From contig NZ_MVJM01000001.1 of assembly GCF_002156385.1 (NCBI RefSeq), positions 1,520,882 through 1,582,918 of the forward strand: a stretch of 62,037 bases of DNA. The letters run 5' to 3'. The stretch comes from Halalkalibacter urbisdiaboli (GTDB lineage: Bacteria; Bacillota; Bacilli; Bacillales; Bacillaceae_D). The position numbers were made by a program, and so were the translations under genes. Shown here piece by piece: positions 8,802 through 17,802 of the stretch (within the stretch, counting starts at the first letter, position 1; each line of letters starts with the position of its first letter). Below the pieces are notes generated by a model. It worked only from the letters and a program-made list of their open reading frames with translations. It did not search any database and was not told the origin of the DNA.

Positions 8802-8830
8802 GTTGCTGCCATGTTTCTACATTTTAAAAT
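8772..8830 (+). terminator. Terminator overlapping the end of tetR
   Basis: A perfect 15-bp inverted repeat, GTAGAAACATGGCAG (8772-8786) and CTGCCATGTTTCTAC (8806-8820), is followed by ATTTTAAAATT. The left arm is coding sequence for the last TetR residues (VETWQSLLK). It would insulate tetR from the next gene, which then needs its own promoter. Confidence 0.7.
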
Positions 8831-8848
8831 TGACTGTCCGGACGGTCA
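8831..8848. promoter_or_regulatory. Second TetR-type operator
   Basis: TGACTGTCCGGACGGTCA is an 18-bp palindrome with one mismatched symmetric pair. It lies 14 bp before the ATG of the membrane-protein gene, just after a possible -10 (TAAAAT, 8825-8830). It shares the TGAC and CGGT half-site core with the operator at 8159-8176, so the same regulator probably binds both. Confidence 0.75.
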
Positions 8849-8862
8849 GATAGAGGTGTTCT

Positions 8863-9417
8863 ATGATTAAAATTCCAAAGTTTTTCCATGAAATTCTAGG
8901 TGAGTCTCAGGAGAAATCATCCTTAGTTGTTATTGGTTTTTTTGTACTGATTTCTGGGTTTCTAATAGGTATTCTAGGCTATGATGAATGGAAGGAATTA
9001 TCCTTAGTAAAACAAGTAGTAACATGGTTTTTATTCTTAGATATCTCAGGAGGTGTTGTAGCTAACTTAACCAAGGGCACTGATATTTTTTATAATCGGT
9101 ATCCAAGCAAAAGGTGGATATTTATAGCTATCCACATTCAACCCATTATCCTTTCATGGTCAATGGGAATTTCTATTCATTATGGGATTATGATTTGCGC
9201 CTACACATTAATTGGTGCAGCACTATTAAATTTGAGTAGAAACCACTCCATTCATAACCTCTTAGCCGGTAGCTTAACAGGTGTAGGTTTGCTAATAGCG
9301 GCTTATTTGGGTCAAACTGCTCCCTTCTTTGCTTCCACTTTAATCATTTTTTATATTTTCAAGGTGTTGTTTAGCTTTTCTGTTTTCCACCATAGGGGTG
9401 AACAAAATAAGCATTAA
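8863..9417 (+). CDS. Integral membrane protein of unknown function under TetR control
   Basis: A 184-residue protein with about five hydrophobic segments: near residues 22-40 (VVIGFFVLISGFLIGILG), 48-65, 86-103, 108-122 and 134-172. A short cytoplasmic N-terminus (MIKIPKFFHEILGE) and a His-rich tail (HHRGEQNKH) frame it. The loop TKGTDIFYNRYPSKR after the second segment is charged. I do not recognise the family, and no transporter or enzyme motif is evident. Ribosome binding site AGAGGTG. Its promoter carries a TetR operator, so it is the likely regulated product. Proteins controlled this way are often efflux or membrane-stress proteins, but that is only analogy. The following gene overlaps by 20 bp. 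Confidence 0.8.
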   Translation: MIKIPKFFHEILGESQEKSSLVVIGFFVLISGFLIGILGYDEWKELSLVKQVVTWFLFLDISGGVVANLTKGTDIFYNRYPSKRWIFIAIHIQPIILSWSMGISIHYGIMICAYTLIGAALLNLSRNHSIHNLLAGSLTGVGLLIAAYLGQTAPFFASTLIIFYIFKVLFSFSVFHHRGEQNKH

Positions 9418-9664
9418 TGAAACTCATATATCCTTGCTATCTCGAGCATTTGAGAAAGACCCCATGTTTGTTTATTTCTTTTCAAACAAAAAAAGACCAA
9501 TCAAAAAATTTAGATTTATCCTTAAGCGGAATCGCTTATTAGATGGTCTGATCCTTACCTACCATACTAAAGAGCCTAGTTACGAATGTTTTGGATATGA
9601 GCTGAAGGATACTAAAATGTTCGATGGACTAAGGATATATTGTATGACTTGGCCTGCAGAATAA
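9398..9664 (+). pseudogene. GNAT-like protein, N-terminal fragment
   Basis: An 88-codon frame starting GTG at 9398, overlapping the previous gene by 20 bp and preceded by AGGGGTG within it. The start (ISINETHISLLSRAFEKDPMFVYFF, then FILKRNRLLDG) resembles the first helices of GCN5-related acetyltransferases, in which HISLLSRAF and DPMFVYFF precede the first strand. The acetyl-CoA pyrophosphate loop (Q/RxxGxG/A) is absent, and full proteins are about 200 residues, so this is probably a truncated relic or a short protein of another kind. A terminator follows at 9700. Confidence 0.5.
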
Positions 9665-9699
9665 AATAATGAATCACAATTTATATTTTCAACAGAAGT

Positions 9700-9728
9700 T
9701 TAGCCTCCTTATTTACTTAGGAGGCTAA
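9700..9728 (+). terminator. Hairpin after the TetR cassette
   Basis: TTAGCCTCC (9700-9708) pairs with GGAGGCTAA (9720-9728), followed by GCATTATTT. The T run is weak. Its position 36 bp after the last cassette gene supports a terminator role. Confidence 0.6.
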
Positions 9729-10030
9729 GCATTATTTAAGTATGATAAAAAGTAACACACAATAGTAACCATAGGGACGGGAGTATGTGTGATAACTGTG
9801 TTTTCAAGCAACAATATGCATGAAAAGACTATAGAATTAAATAACAACACAACAGTAAATAATCATCGTTCTATTTCTCAACTTCAACATTCCATACTTT
9901 TCCATACATTTTCTCTATTCTGCGAAACTTTTTCCCACTTCTAAAGCCAAATCCCCCTAAACTCTCGTCTAGAGGAACTTATATACATTATCAATTTTTA
10001 TTTAAAACTCTATAAACCACTGATATCAAC
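9729..10030. other. Gene-free stretch before rlmCD
   Basis: AT-rich, no gene seen. The right part from about 9949 is copy B of the rlmCD-end repeat. No clear terminator for rlmCD is visible here. Confidence 0.5.
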
Positions 10031-10068
10031 CTATTTCTTCTCTATCAACACAACACACTCCACATGCG
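9949..10068 (-). repeat. Native rlmCD 3' end region (copy B of direct repeat)
   Basis: This copy includes the last codons of rlmCD ([11 protein letters not shown]-stop) and about 80 bp downstream. It matches 7968-8092 in the same orientation. The 1.98-kb spacing brackets exactly the tetR, membrane-protein and GNAT cassette. Confidence 0.6.
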
Positions 10069-11404
10069 TCGTCCACGGAAACATATCGACTGGCTGTACT
10101 TCCTGTGTTTGATATCCCCCGTCTTCTAGCACACGCAAATCACGAGCGAGTGTTGCCGGATTACAGGAGACATACACGACTCGCTTTGGCTGCATTTTCA
10201 AAATCGTTTCTAGGAGCTTTTCATCACAGCCTTTCCTGGGAGGGTCAACGACGATTACGTCAGGTCTTACTCCTTGTGCGTACCACCATGGCATGACATT
10301 CTCTGCTTCTCCGACTGCGAACGTGACATTTTCAAAGCCATTTAGCTTTGCGTTGCGTTTTGCATCTGAGATTGCTTCGGGTACGATTTCCACCCCGTAT
10401 ACTTGCTTTGCTTGCTGAGCAAGGAATAATGAAATCGTTCCGATGCCACAGTACGCGTCAATGACCGTTTCCCCACCAGTTAGCTTAGCATAGTCTAACG
10501 CTTTGTCATAAAGGACCTTCGTTTGTTCTGGATTAACTTGATAGAAAGAGCGTGCTGAAATCGCAAACTTAATGTCTCCTATCGTATCGTATATGTATTC
10601 ATCTCCCCATAGAACCATCGTCTTCTCACCGAAAATTACATTTGTCCGTTTTGGATTAATATTTTGGACAATCGACTTTATATTCGGTATCTCTTTAATA
10701 ATCTCTTCAATGATGTTTTTCTTATTAGGAAGTTCCTGTCCCTTTGTTATAAGGACAACCATAATATCTCCCGTATGCTTTCCATAACGGGCGACTACAT
10801 GTCTTAGCGTTCCACGATGCTTTTCTTCATCATAGCCACGGATTCCGTATTTTCGGGCAATGTTTTTGACAGTTGTGACAACATGGTCATTTTTTTCATG
10901 CTGGATTAGACATTCATCCATATCGATGATTCTATGACTTCTTTCTTGATAAAATCCTGCGACTAATCCACCTTCTATTTCTCCGACCGGAACCTGGGCT
11001 TTATTACGATAACGCCACGGTTCTTCCATCCCAATTGTCGAATGAACTGTTACATTTGGTAGCTGTCCAATTCTCTCTAACACATCTTTTACTTGCTTTT
11101 GCTTAAAGCGTAGCTGTCCCCCGTAGCTTAAATGTTGGAGCTGACAGCCGCCACATTGATTATAAATCGGGCAGGGCGCTTCAATACGGTCTGGGCTTTC
11201 TGCTAACGTTTCAAGTACTCGTGCAAATCCGTAGCCTTTTTTCACTTTTACGACCTTAGCCTTTATCTTTTCACCCGGTAATGCTTTCGGAATAAAAAGC
11301 GCATAGCCATTTACTTTCGCAACACCTGCTCCATCATGGGTAAGATCTTCTATCGTTACATCAATGACTTCATTTTTCGTAACTGGGCCTTCATATTTAC
11401 TCAT
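10031..11404 (-). CDS. rlmCD: 23S rRNA (uracil-5-)-methyltransferase RlmCD
   Basis: A 457-residue SAM-dependent enzyme making 5-methyluridine in 23S rRNA (U747 and U1939 in B. subtilis, whose single enzyme is called RlmCD). N-terminal TRAM domain at about 8-66 ([22 protein letters not shown]). Cysteines for a 4Fe-4S cluster occur in [14 protein letters not shown] and in MDECLIQ. The Rossmann-type domain has [16 protein letters not shown] for [11 protein letters not shown] for the target base and [11 protein letters not shown] with the catalytic Cys. ATG 11404 and GTG 11407 are adjacent; AGGA spacing suits the ATG. It sits downstream of dgkB, as in B. subtilis, but here a pectin-lyase gene has entered between them. 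Its 3' end exists as a diverged duplicate at 7968-8092. Confidence 0.94.
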   Translation of the reverse strand: MSKYEGPVTKNEVIDVTIEDLTHDGAGVAKVNGYALFIPKALPGEKIKAKVVKVKKGYGFARVLETLAESPDRIEAPCPIYNQCGGCQLQHLSYGGQLRFKQKQVKDVLERIGQLPNVTVHSTIGMEEPWRYRNKAQVPVGEIEGGLVAGFYQERSHRIIDMDECLIQHEKNDHVVTTVKNIARKYGIRGYDEEKHRGTLRHVVARYGKHTGDIMVVLITKGQELPNKKNIIEEIIKEIPNIKSIVQNINPKRTNVIFGEKTMVLWGDEYIYDTIGDIKFAISARSFYQVNPEQTKVLYDKALDYAKLTGGETVIDAYCGIGTISLFLAQQAKQVYGVEIVPEAISDAKRNAKLNGFENVTFAVGEAENVMPWWYAQGVRPDVIVVDPPRKGCDEKLLETILKMQPKRVVYVSCNPATLARDLRVLEDGGYQTQEVQPVDMFPWTTHVECVVLIEKK

Positions 11405-11477
11405 CACATTCGTCCTTTTCGTCTAATCTTGGTTGTTATTGTATCATAAGCTGAATGCCAATCCTATTTTCAGTATA

Positions 11478-11512
11478 GTAAAAAAACCTCCCCGCCAAAT
11501 GGCGAGAAGGTT
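11478..11512 (-). terminator. Terminator of the rhamnogalacturonan lyase gene
   Basis: Arms AACCTCCCCGCC (11485-11496) and GGCGAGAAGGTT (11501-11512), with a T run on the minus strand (the A run at 11480-11486). The hairpin starts 16 bp after the stop codon. Confidence 0.85.
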
Positions 11513-11527
11513 CCTTTTTAAGAGCGA

Positions 11528-14500
11528 TTATTTAGCTTTGTCTTTATCTTTATCTTTGTCTTTGTCTTTGTCCTTATCTTTGTCTTTTCCCTTTGACTCT
11601 GGAACAAAATAAATTTCAAGACCGTTAATGCGTCCGTTGCCGCCAATTTGAATGTTCATTTGGCCATCTGAAACAAAGACTGTTTGTTCTAGCTCTGCAT
11701 ATTGGCCCGACCCGGAAGAAATTTGACCTAAATCTTCGCCTTCAATGATAAACGTAGAGTTATTAGAAGCGATATCATCGCCAGCAATAATGTTCACTAC
11801 ATACTCTCCGTTTCGAAGATCTACTGTAAATTCATAATTACCGTCTATTACAAAGTCTCTTCTAACATCATCTGGATTACCACGATCACGAGTTGCAACT
11901 TCTTTACTTAGTCCGTAGCCTCTTTCACTATCATAGAGAAGGGTATTAGAAACTTGCTTCCAGCCATATGCTACTGGACTTGTTGCCGAACCGAAATCAA
12001 ATTTTACATTAAAGTCTTCTACAGCAACAATTTCAATTCCATTAATTCTTGCCCATTGACCGGCAAAGTTTATATTTAATTGTCCATCTTCTACGAGCAC
12101 GGTATCATTATATTCAATAAATTCCCCCGCTACTGTTTTTGTTCCACCTTGTGTGTCGCCACCTTCAAGTGTGTATGTTGTGGTATTACTATCCCATTCA
12201 GAACCTGTTGTGATTTTCACATCATACTCGCCATTTGGCAGATCGAGCATAAATTCTTTTTCATAGGCTAAAATGAAGTCTCTTCTTAAATCGTCAGGAC
12301 TATCTTGATCCCTTGAGCCATCTGTTCCTTTGTCAGAAAACCCGTAGCCTCTTTCTTCATCGTAAATCATCGTATCAGAAACCTGTAAATAGCCGTTTGC
12401 TACCGGACTGTTATCTGAACCGAAATCAAATCTCCAACCTGGGCCAAGATCAATGATTGCTTCTAGCCCATCTAGAGCTGTTTGTAGCTTTTCTAATGCA
12501 GCATAGAGCTCATAATCAAATTTAATCGTCTCTAAGGCAGCCTCTGCTTCTACAATCGCGTCTTGTAACGCTTGGTACGTTTCTTCTGTGTAGGATTGTT
12601 GTACATTTGAGATCCCTTTCGCTGTTGCAATTAATTCCTCAAGCTCCGTTATATCAATTGCTGGTCCTTCTTCTTCCACATATGGAAGTTCACCAGTGTT
12701 CGGAACCGTTACCTTATCCCAATCAATATCGGTTGCAAAATAGAAACTAGGGTAAGAAGGTTGATTATAACCTACGTTCTGCCATGCAATCCCTGTTCGA
12801 TACTGAATATCATGCATAAGTGTAAACAACTTCCGATCCGTTACTTCCGTGCTTAAGTAGATACGAATAGCCGAGCTATCTTCTGTTCTTACTAATAATT
12901 CCTCTCTCCAATCACCGAATATATCAGCTACTAATGAAGGATTCCCTTTCGTACCATTATTTGTTCTCGTCCCTTCAGCTGTTAGCATTCTACCAAATTC
13001 CCAATCATCAATAGTCGGTGTTGCCCCACCTGAACCATTGACAATTTGAGTAGCCATATCAGCTGACCATTTAATATTCATATTCGTTCCAGGTCTACTC
13101 GTACCTAAAACTGTCCCATCAGCTGTACGTAAATCAACAGCCCATGTTTCAAGACCTCTTTGTCCACGCTTCACATCACCGATCATTCCTCGACCAGTAT
13201 CGGCACCTGTATGTTCGCCGTAAATAACTTCCCCTGTTGCTGCATCACGTAAGGCGAAACCATACGGAGCCCAAGGTCCAGCTTCAAACACAGAGTAAAT
13301 CTCTAAACCAGGTCTATCTGGATCGATATCTGCTACATGAAGAGCATCACCATGACCGAATACCGCCATATCTCCAGCAGCCGGACTTTGTGGTGGAAGT
13401 TCTTCCATTGAGCTATATAACAACGTTCCATCATCGTCTAACGTTGCTCCACCATGGATAATCTCATGCTTACCGTCACCATCTACATCAGCGACACTAA
13501 TAGCGTGATTACCTTGAGACGCTAATCTTGCTAACTCTTCATTGGCTCCTGCACCACCATGAGGATAACTATTAAATGGATTATCCATCGGCACATGACC
13601 ACTATCAGCAGTCCATACTTCCGTTAAGTTCTCACCATCCCAATTCCAAGAAACAAATACAGCTCTTGTATAATAGCCACGATTTACGAAGAAGGAAGGA
13701 GTCTTCCCATCAAGATATGCTACCCCCATATTTAAGCGGTCAACACGGTTACCTGGTTCGATCCTTGAGTAAGCATAATCACCCCAAATCAAGCCATCGT
13801 CTTCGCGACCAGGTTTATAATGGATTGTTTCCATCTCAGCACCCGTTTCACCGTTAAAAACCGTTAAATATTCAGGTCCTGTTAATATAAATCCTTCGAA
13901 CTCCCTTAAATTATTTCGTGCACTTCTACTAGGAGCATACTCATCAATGAAGTAATCAGCTAACGTTTCAGCATCTTCTCTTGAAAGAGGATAATCGAAT
14001 GTTGCATCCATTCCAATTCCTTCTTCAATCGTTGGCCAGTTGCCCGCTATGACTTCTTCATGATTATGCCAATCCATAAACATACCAACGAGATGTTCAT
14101 AGTAATCATCAGCACTCATACGATAATCATCTTCATTGCTATATCCAGCCGCTAAATCTTCTTCAGGCATCGTAATATATTCTTCTGATTCTACGTTCCC
14201 GTTTTCATCATAGTACACCACTTTTGAACCAGGAGCCGTTTTCATAATCATTTCAGATTTTCCATCACCATCAAAATCGTATACCATAAATTGTGTATAA
14301 TGCGCACCAGCGCGAATATTAACACCTAGATCGATTCTGTATAACAGCTTACCATCGAATGTATACGTATCAATATAGACATTTCCAGTATAGCCAACTT
14401 GAGAGACGTCCTTTGAATTAGATGGGTCCCACTTTACAATATACTCATATTGGCCATCTCCATTTACATCACCAACACTCATATCATTCGCAGAGTAAGT

Positions 14501-14947
14501 ATAGGACTCGCCAGCAGGTGTTACGCCATCCTCTGGTTTTTGTAAAGGTAGATCATAATACTGATTTTCCCACGGCGTAATCGTTTCACTTCGGTCCCCT
14601 GTTTCTTCCCCATCCACGACAGCGCTTACATAGTATTCCGAGGTTTCTGTCCCCTCTTTATCTAAAAAGTTTGTACTTGTTTCAACCGTTGCAATTTGTT
14701 CTCCATCTCGGTAAACATTGAAGTTTGTTCCTCTTAAACCGTAATCAGAATAAGCCGTTACTTCATTTGACAAGAGTCTCCAGCTAAGAAAAATCCCTTC
14801 AGAGGTTGTTGTAGCAACTAACCCTCTATCAAGATCCTCCAGTTGAATCTGGTCCACTTCTTCTGCCTTTACTCCAGTTAACCCAACATTAGAAAACATG
14901 GAAAATATCAGCGTAAAGATCATCATCAGTGATAATTTCTTAGACAC
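11528..14947 (-). CDS. Secreted PL11 rhamnogalacturonan endolyase, multi-domain
   Basis: A 1139-residue secreted enzyme cleaving rhamnogalacturonan I by beta-elimination, related to B. subtilis YesW. The start is GTG 14947: AGGAGG stands 6 nt upstream and the protein then opens with a clean signal peptide (VSKKLSLMMIFTLIFSMFSN, cleaved near VKA-EE). The PL11 beta-propeller fills about 30-740, beginning LEDLDRGLVA, with repeated calcium-loop-like blocks such as DVNGDGQYEYIVKWDP, DFDGDGKSEMIMKTAPG and DVDGDGKHEIIHGG. A FIVAR-type helical region follows at about 769-830, then two similar beta-sandwich modules at about 836-970 and 979-1110, each opening FDFGS-SPVA-Y and containing ERGYG and DDxRRDF. 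These resemble the N-terminal module of YxiM/YesT-type esterases. The C-terminus is a run of alternating Lys and Asp. It is monocistronic, with possible cre and direct-repeat sites upstream. Confidence 0.9.
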   Translation of the reverse strand: MSKKLSLMMIFTLIFSMFSNVGLTGVKAEEVDQIQLEDLDRGLVATTTSEGIFLSWRLLSNEVTAYSDYGLRGTNFNVYRDGEQIATVETSTNFLDKEGTETSEYYVSAVVDGEETGDRSETITPWENQYYDLPLQKPEDGVTPAGESYTYSANDMSVGDVNGDGQYEYIVKWDPSNSKDVSQVGYTGNVYIDTYTFDGKLLYRIDLGVNIRAGAHYTQFMVYDFDGDGKSEMIMKTAPGSKVVYYDENGNVESEEYITMPEEDLAAGYSNEDDYRMSADDYYEHLVGMFMDWHNHEEVIAGNWPTIEEGIGMDATFDYPLSREDAETLADYFIDEYAPSRSARNNLREFEGFILTGPEYLTVFNGETGAEMETIHYKPGREDDGLIWGDYAYSRIEPGNRVDRLNMGVAYLDGKTPSFFVNRGYYTRAVFVSWNWDGENLTEVWTADSGHVPMDNPFNSYPHGGAGANEELARLASQGNHAISVADVDGDGKHEIIHGGATLDDDGTLLYSSMEELPPQSPAAGDMAVFGHGDALHVADIDPDRPGLEIYSVFEAGPWAPYGFALRDAATGEVIYGEHTGADTGRGMIGDVKRGQRGLETWAVDLRTADGTVLGTSRPGTNMNIKWSADMATQIVNGSGGATPTIDDWEFGRMLTAEGTRTNNGTKGNPSLVADIFGDWREELLVRTEDSSAIRIYLSTEVTDRKLFTLMHDIQYRTGIAWQNVGYNQPSYPSFYFATDIDWDKVTVPNTGELPYVEEEGPAIDITELEELIATAKGISNVQQSYTEETYQALQDAIVEAEAALETIKFDYELYAALEKLQTALDGLEAIIDLGPGWRFDFGSDNSPVANGYLQVSDTMIYDEERGYGFSDKGTDGSRDQDSPDDLRRDFILAYEKEFMLDLPNGEYDVKITTGSEWDSNTTTYTLEGGDTQGGTKTVAGEFIEYNDTVLVEDGQLNINFAGQWARINGIEIVAVEDFNVKFDFGSATSPVAYGWKQVSNTLLYDSERGYGLSKEVATRDRGNPDDVRRDFVIDGNYEFTVDLRNGEYVVNIIAGDDIASNNSTFIIEGEDLGQISSGSGQYAELEQTVFVSDGQMNIQIGGNGRINGLEIYFVPESKGKDKDKDKDKDKDKDKDKAK
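11531..11585 (-). repeat. Hexanucleotide microsatellite coding a Lys-Asp tail
   Basis: About nine tandem copies of a six-base unit (AARGAY on the coding strand) encode eight to nine KD dipeptides at the extreme C-terminus of the PL11 lyase. No LPxTG sortase signal follows. Copy number in such runs can change by slippage. Confidence 0.8.
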
Positions 14948-15218
14948 AATACCCCTCCTCATAATTTTGAAAGTCACTTTCAGCTTGACTCATCTTACCT
15001 ATGCATCACCCCCATAAAGTAAAACGCTTACAAAATAAGTCAGATGATCTGATGAGTAACTGTAAATATTGAGATTTTATGTTAATCATCCACCTGTATG
15101 TTAATTATAAGTACAAATTTTGTTTTATATAAATATTAAAATTGTTAAAAACATTCAAATAAACAATAAAATGGACTAATTTCGGACTAGGCACTTAGAT
15201 TTATTTTTCATCAACAAA
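14948..15218. promoter_or_regulatory. Control region of the PL11 lyase
   Basis: A gap of about 270 bp. GTAAAACGCTTACA (15019-15032) has the AANCGNTT core of a CcpA cre site, with two mismatches at one end of the consensus. Two exact direct repeats TATGTTAAT (15078-15086 and 15097-15105) are 19 bp apart, about two helical turns, as in AraC-type activator sites. No regulator gene lies beside them. Catabolite repression and AraC-type activation of this pectin gene are inferences. Confidence 0.45.
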
Positions 15219-15246
15219 AAACACCCCTTCACTCGGAAGAAGTGTT
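15219..15246 (-). terminator. Terminator of dgkB
   Basis: On the minus strand AACACTTC pairs, with G-U pairs, to GAAGGGGTGTT and runs into six T. It lies just after the dgkB stop at 15254. Confidence 0.75.
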
Positions 15247-15253
15247 TCTTCAT

Positions 15254-16150
15254 TTACTTTAATTTATTTTTAGGACAAAGCATCTGAAAATGCTGATAGC
15301 GATTCACAAATTCAGCAGGTAATAACCCACCAAATTCGCCGTCTAAATTCAATTGCATATCACCATGAACTTGAACTTTAATTCGATTAGCTTGTACATA
15401 CATAACTTTAGGGTGATTAATATGCTCACCGCGTAAAGCAAGGCTCCCTAAGTGAACAAATTCCGGAAACGAAATCTTTTTGACGATGATAAAGTCAAAC
15501 ATTCCATCCTGCAATGAGGCATTAGGTGCTAAGCGCTCGAATCCCCCAACTGAATTTGTATTTGCAACGAGAAACATCATAATTTCTCCTTCAAATAATT
15601 TCCCATCGTATTCAATCGTAACATTTTTAGGGGCGATATGTGGAAGCTTTTCTATGCCTTTTATATAATAAGCTAATTGCCCAACTAACGTTTTTAGCTT
15701 ACTTGGAACCTCGTATGTAAGCTCAGTTAATGAACCACCTGCCGCAATATTAATAAAATAACGGTCATCAACCTGACCTATATCGATTGATTCTAAATGT
15801 CCATCACAAAGGACATTACAAGCTTTCTCGATGTCACGCGGGATTCCTAAAGCACGAGCGAAGTCATTAGTCGTTCCAGCCGGGATTAAGCCAAGCTTTG
15901 GCCGATTTTCAAGTGGAGCTAGTCCGTTTACAACCTCAAAAATAGTACCATCCCCACCAGCTGCAATCACTAAATCATAGCCATTTTCAGCCGCTTTTGC
16001 TGCTGCTCTTTTTGCACAACCTTCACCTGTCGTCGCATGAGTTGAGGTCTCGTAGCCAGCCTGCTCTAATCTCTCTAATACGTAGGCTAAATTTCTGCGT
16101 ATTTGTTCCCTACCTGACGTTGGATTGTAAATAAGACGTGCCTTTTTCAT
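15254..16150 (-). CDS. dgkB: Diacylglycerol kinase DgkB
   Basis: A 298-residue lipid kinase of the DAGK_cat family. It rephosphorylates diacylglycerol released during lipoteichoic acid synthesis to phosphatidic acid, at the cytoplasmic membrane face. Motifs: IYNPTSG near residue 8 (nucleotide loop), VIAAGGDGTIFEVVNGL around 65-80 (GGDGT signature) and GLIPAGTTNDFARALGIP around 96-113. The C-terminal beta-sandwich is complete. I start at ATG 16150 rather than the in-frame codon seven residues earlier, because GGGGATC is correctly spaced for it and the protein then begins MKKARLIYNPTSG as in homologs. It lies between gatB and rlmCD as in B. subtilis. Confidence 0.93.
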   Translation of the reverse strand: MKKARLIYNPTSGREQIRRNLAYVLERLEQAGYETSTHATTGEGCAKRAAAKAAENGYDLVIAAGGDGTIFEVVNGLAPLENRPKLGLIPAGTTNDFARALGIPRDIEKACNVLCDGHLESIDIGQVDDRYFINIAAGGSLTELTYEVPSKLKTLVGQLAYYIKGIEKLPHIAPKNVTIEYDGKLFEGEIMMFLVANTNSVGGFERLAPNASLQDGMFDFIIVKKISFPEFVHLGSLALRGEHINHPKVMYVQANRIKVQVHGDMQLNLDGEFGGLLPAEFVNRYQHFQMLCPKNKLK

Positions 16151-16298
16151 TTGATCCCCTACTTTAATCAAATTCTTCTTGTTTCTCTGTATTGTATCTT
16201 AAAACGAATCAAAACAACAATTATTCTACAATCAGTATACGCCAAAGAAAGTTATCTATAGTTTTTGTTCTGTTCCAATTGGTTAAAAAAATGCTAAA

Positions 16299-16352
16299 AA
16301 ATAAAGGAGTGTCCAAAAAAGTCGACTTCCTTTTTGGACACATCCTTATTTT
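16299..16352 (-). terminator. Strong terminator after gatB
   Basis: A stem of about 20 bp: AAATAAGGA-GTGTCCAAAAA on the minus strand pairs with TTTTTGGACAC-CCTTTATTT, then a T-rich tract. It starts 5 bp after the gatB stop. Its core TGTCCAAAAAGG recurs in several other terminators of this window. Confidence 0.9.
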
Positions 16353-16356
16353 TCAA

Positions 16357-17787
16357 TTAACGCTTTTTAATCTCGTCAAGTAAAATCTCATTTACCATTT
16401 TCGGATTCGCTTTTCCTTTTGATGCCTTCATAATTTGACCGACTAAGAATCCAATTGCACGATCTTTTCCATTCTTAAAGTCTTCAATCGATTGAGCGTT
16501 GTTATCAAGTACTTCTGTAACCATTTTACGAAGCTCGCCCTCGTCGGAAATTTGGACAAGACCTTTTGCCTTGACGATTTCTTCAGGGTCTCCGCCTTTT
16601 TCGATAAGCTCTTTAAATACCTGCTTGGCAATTTTCGAGGAAATCGTTCCTTTTTGAATCAACTCAATCATTTTAGCTAACCCTTCTGGAGTTAAAGCAA
16701 CATCCTCTAATTCCTTTTGCTCTGCATTTAAATAAGCAGAAACCTCGCCCATTAGCCAGTTAGAGGAAAGCTTTGCATCAGCTCCCTGATTCACTGTCGC
16801 TTCAAAGAAATCAGACATTTCCTTCGTTAATGTTAATACCATCGCATCATATGCTGGTAAGCCTAAATCTTCAATATAACGCTTCTTACGTGCGTCAGGA
16901 AGCTCAGGAATTTCCGAACGAATACGTGCCTTCCATTCATCATCAATATGAAGAGCAAGGAGATCTGGTTCTGGGAAGTAGCGATAATCATCCGAGCCTT
17001 CTTTTACACGCATAAGGAGTGTTTTACCTGTCGCTTCATCAAAGCGGCGTGTTTCCTGCTCAATTACACCACCTGAAAGAAGGACTTGCTCTTGACGCTT
17101 TTCCTCATATTCAAGCCCTTTACGAACAAAGTTAAACGAGTTTAAGTTTTTAAGCTCCGTTTTTGTTCCGAATTCCTCTTGTCCAACTGGACGAAGGGAG
17201 ATATTTGCATCACAACGTAGGGAACCTTCCTCCATCTTACAATCTGAAACACCTGTATATTGAATTATTGCTTTTAATTTTTCCAAATAAGCATAGGCTT
17301 CTTCCGGAGTACGAATATCTGGCTCTGAAACAATTTCAATTAGTGGTGTTCCTTGACGGTTGTAATCAACAAGTGAATAACCGTTTCCAGAGTGCGTAAG
17401 TTTCCCCGCATCTTCCTCTAAGTGAAGGCGTGTAATCCCGATTCGTTTCTTTTCTCCGTCTACTTCAATCTCAATCCAGCCATGCTCCCCGATTGGCTTA
17501 TCAAATTGAGAGATTTGGTATGCCTTCGGATTATCAGGATAGAAGTAATTCTTCCGGTCAAATTTCGTATCTGTTGCAACTTCACAATTTAAAGCCATCG
17601 CAGCTTTCATCGCAAATTCAACAGCAGATTTATTCAATACTGGCAATACTCCAGGATAACCAAGGTCAATTACACTCGTATTGCTATTAGGCTCAGACCC
17701 AAAATGATTCGGGCTCGCTGAGAAAATTTTCGAGTCTGTTTTTAGTTCAACGTGGACCTCAAGTCCAATCACCGTTTCAAAATTCAT
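16357..17787 (-). CDS. gatB: Asp/Glu-tRNA amidotransferase subunit B
   Basis: A 476-residue subunit that binds the misacylated tRNA and carries the kinase-like site activating Glu-tRNA(Gln) or Asp-tRNA(Asn) with ATP. Signatures: [18 protein letters not shown] at 6-23, [27 protein letters not shown] near 85-102, HLEEDAGK (family metal and ATP residues), [17 protein letters not shown], and a C-terminal YqeY/GatB helical tail ending [16 protein letters not shown]. Normal length. It follows gatA by 15 bp and ends the gatCAB operon before a strong terminator. Confidence 0.97.
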   Translation of the reverse strand: MNFETVIGLEVHVELKTDSKIFSASPNHFGSEPNSNTSVIDLGYPGVLPVLNKSAVEFAMKAAMALNCEVATDTKFDRKNYFYPDNPKAYQISQFDKPIGEHGWIEIEVDGEKKRIGITRLHLEEDAGKLTHSGNGYSLVDYNRQGTPLIEIVSEPDIRTPEEAYAYLEKLKAIIQYTGVSDCKMEEGSLRCDANISLRPVGQEEFGTKTELKNLNSFNFVRKGLEYEEKRQEQVLLSGGVIEQETRRFDEATGKTLLMRVKEGSDDYRYFPEPDLLALHIDDEWKARIRSEIPELPDARKKRYIEDLGLPAYDAMVLTLTKEMSDFFEATVNQGADAKLSSNWLMGEVSAYLNAEQKELEDVALTPEGLAKMIELIQKGTISSKIAKQVFKELIEKGGDPEEIVKAKGLVQISDEGELRKMVTEVLDNNAQSIEDFKNGKDRAIGFLVGQIMKASKGKANPKMVNEILLDEIKKR

Positions 17788-17802
17788 CGTTATTTCACCC
17801 CT

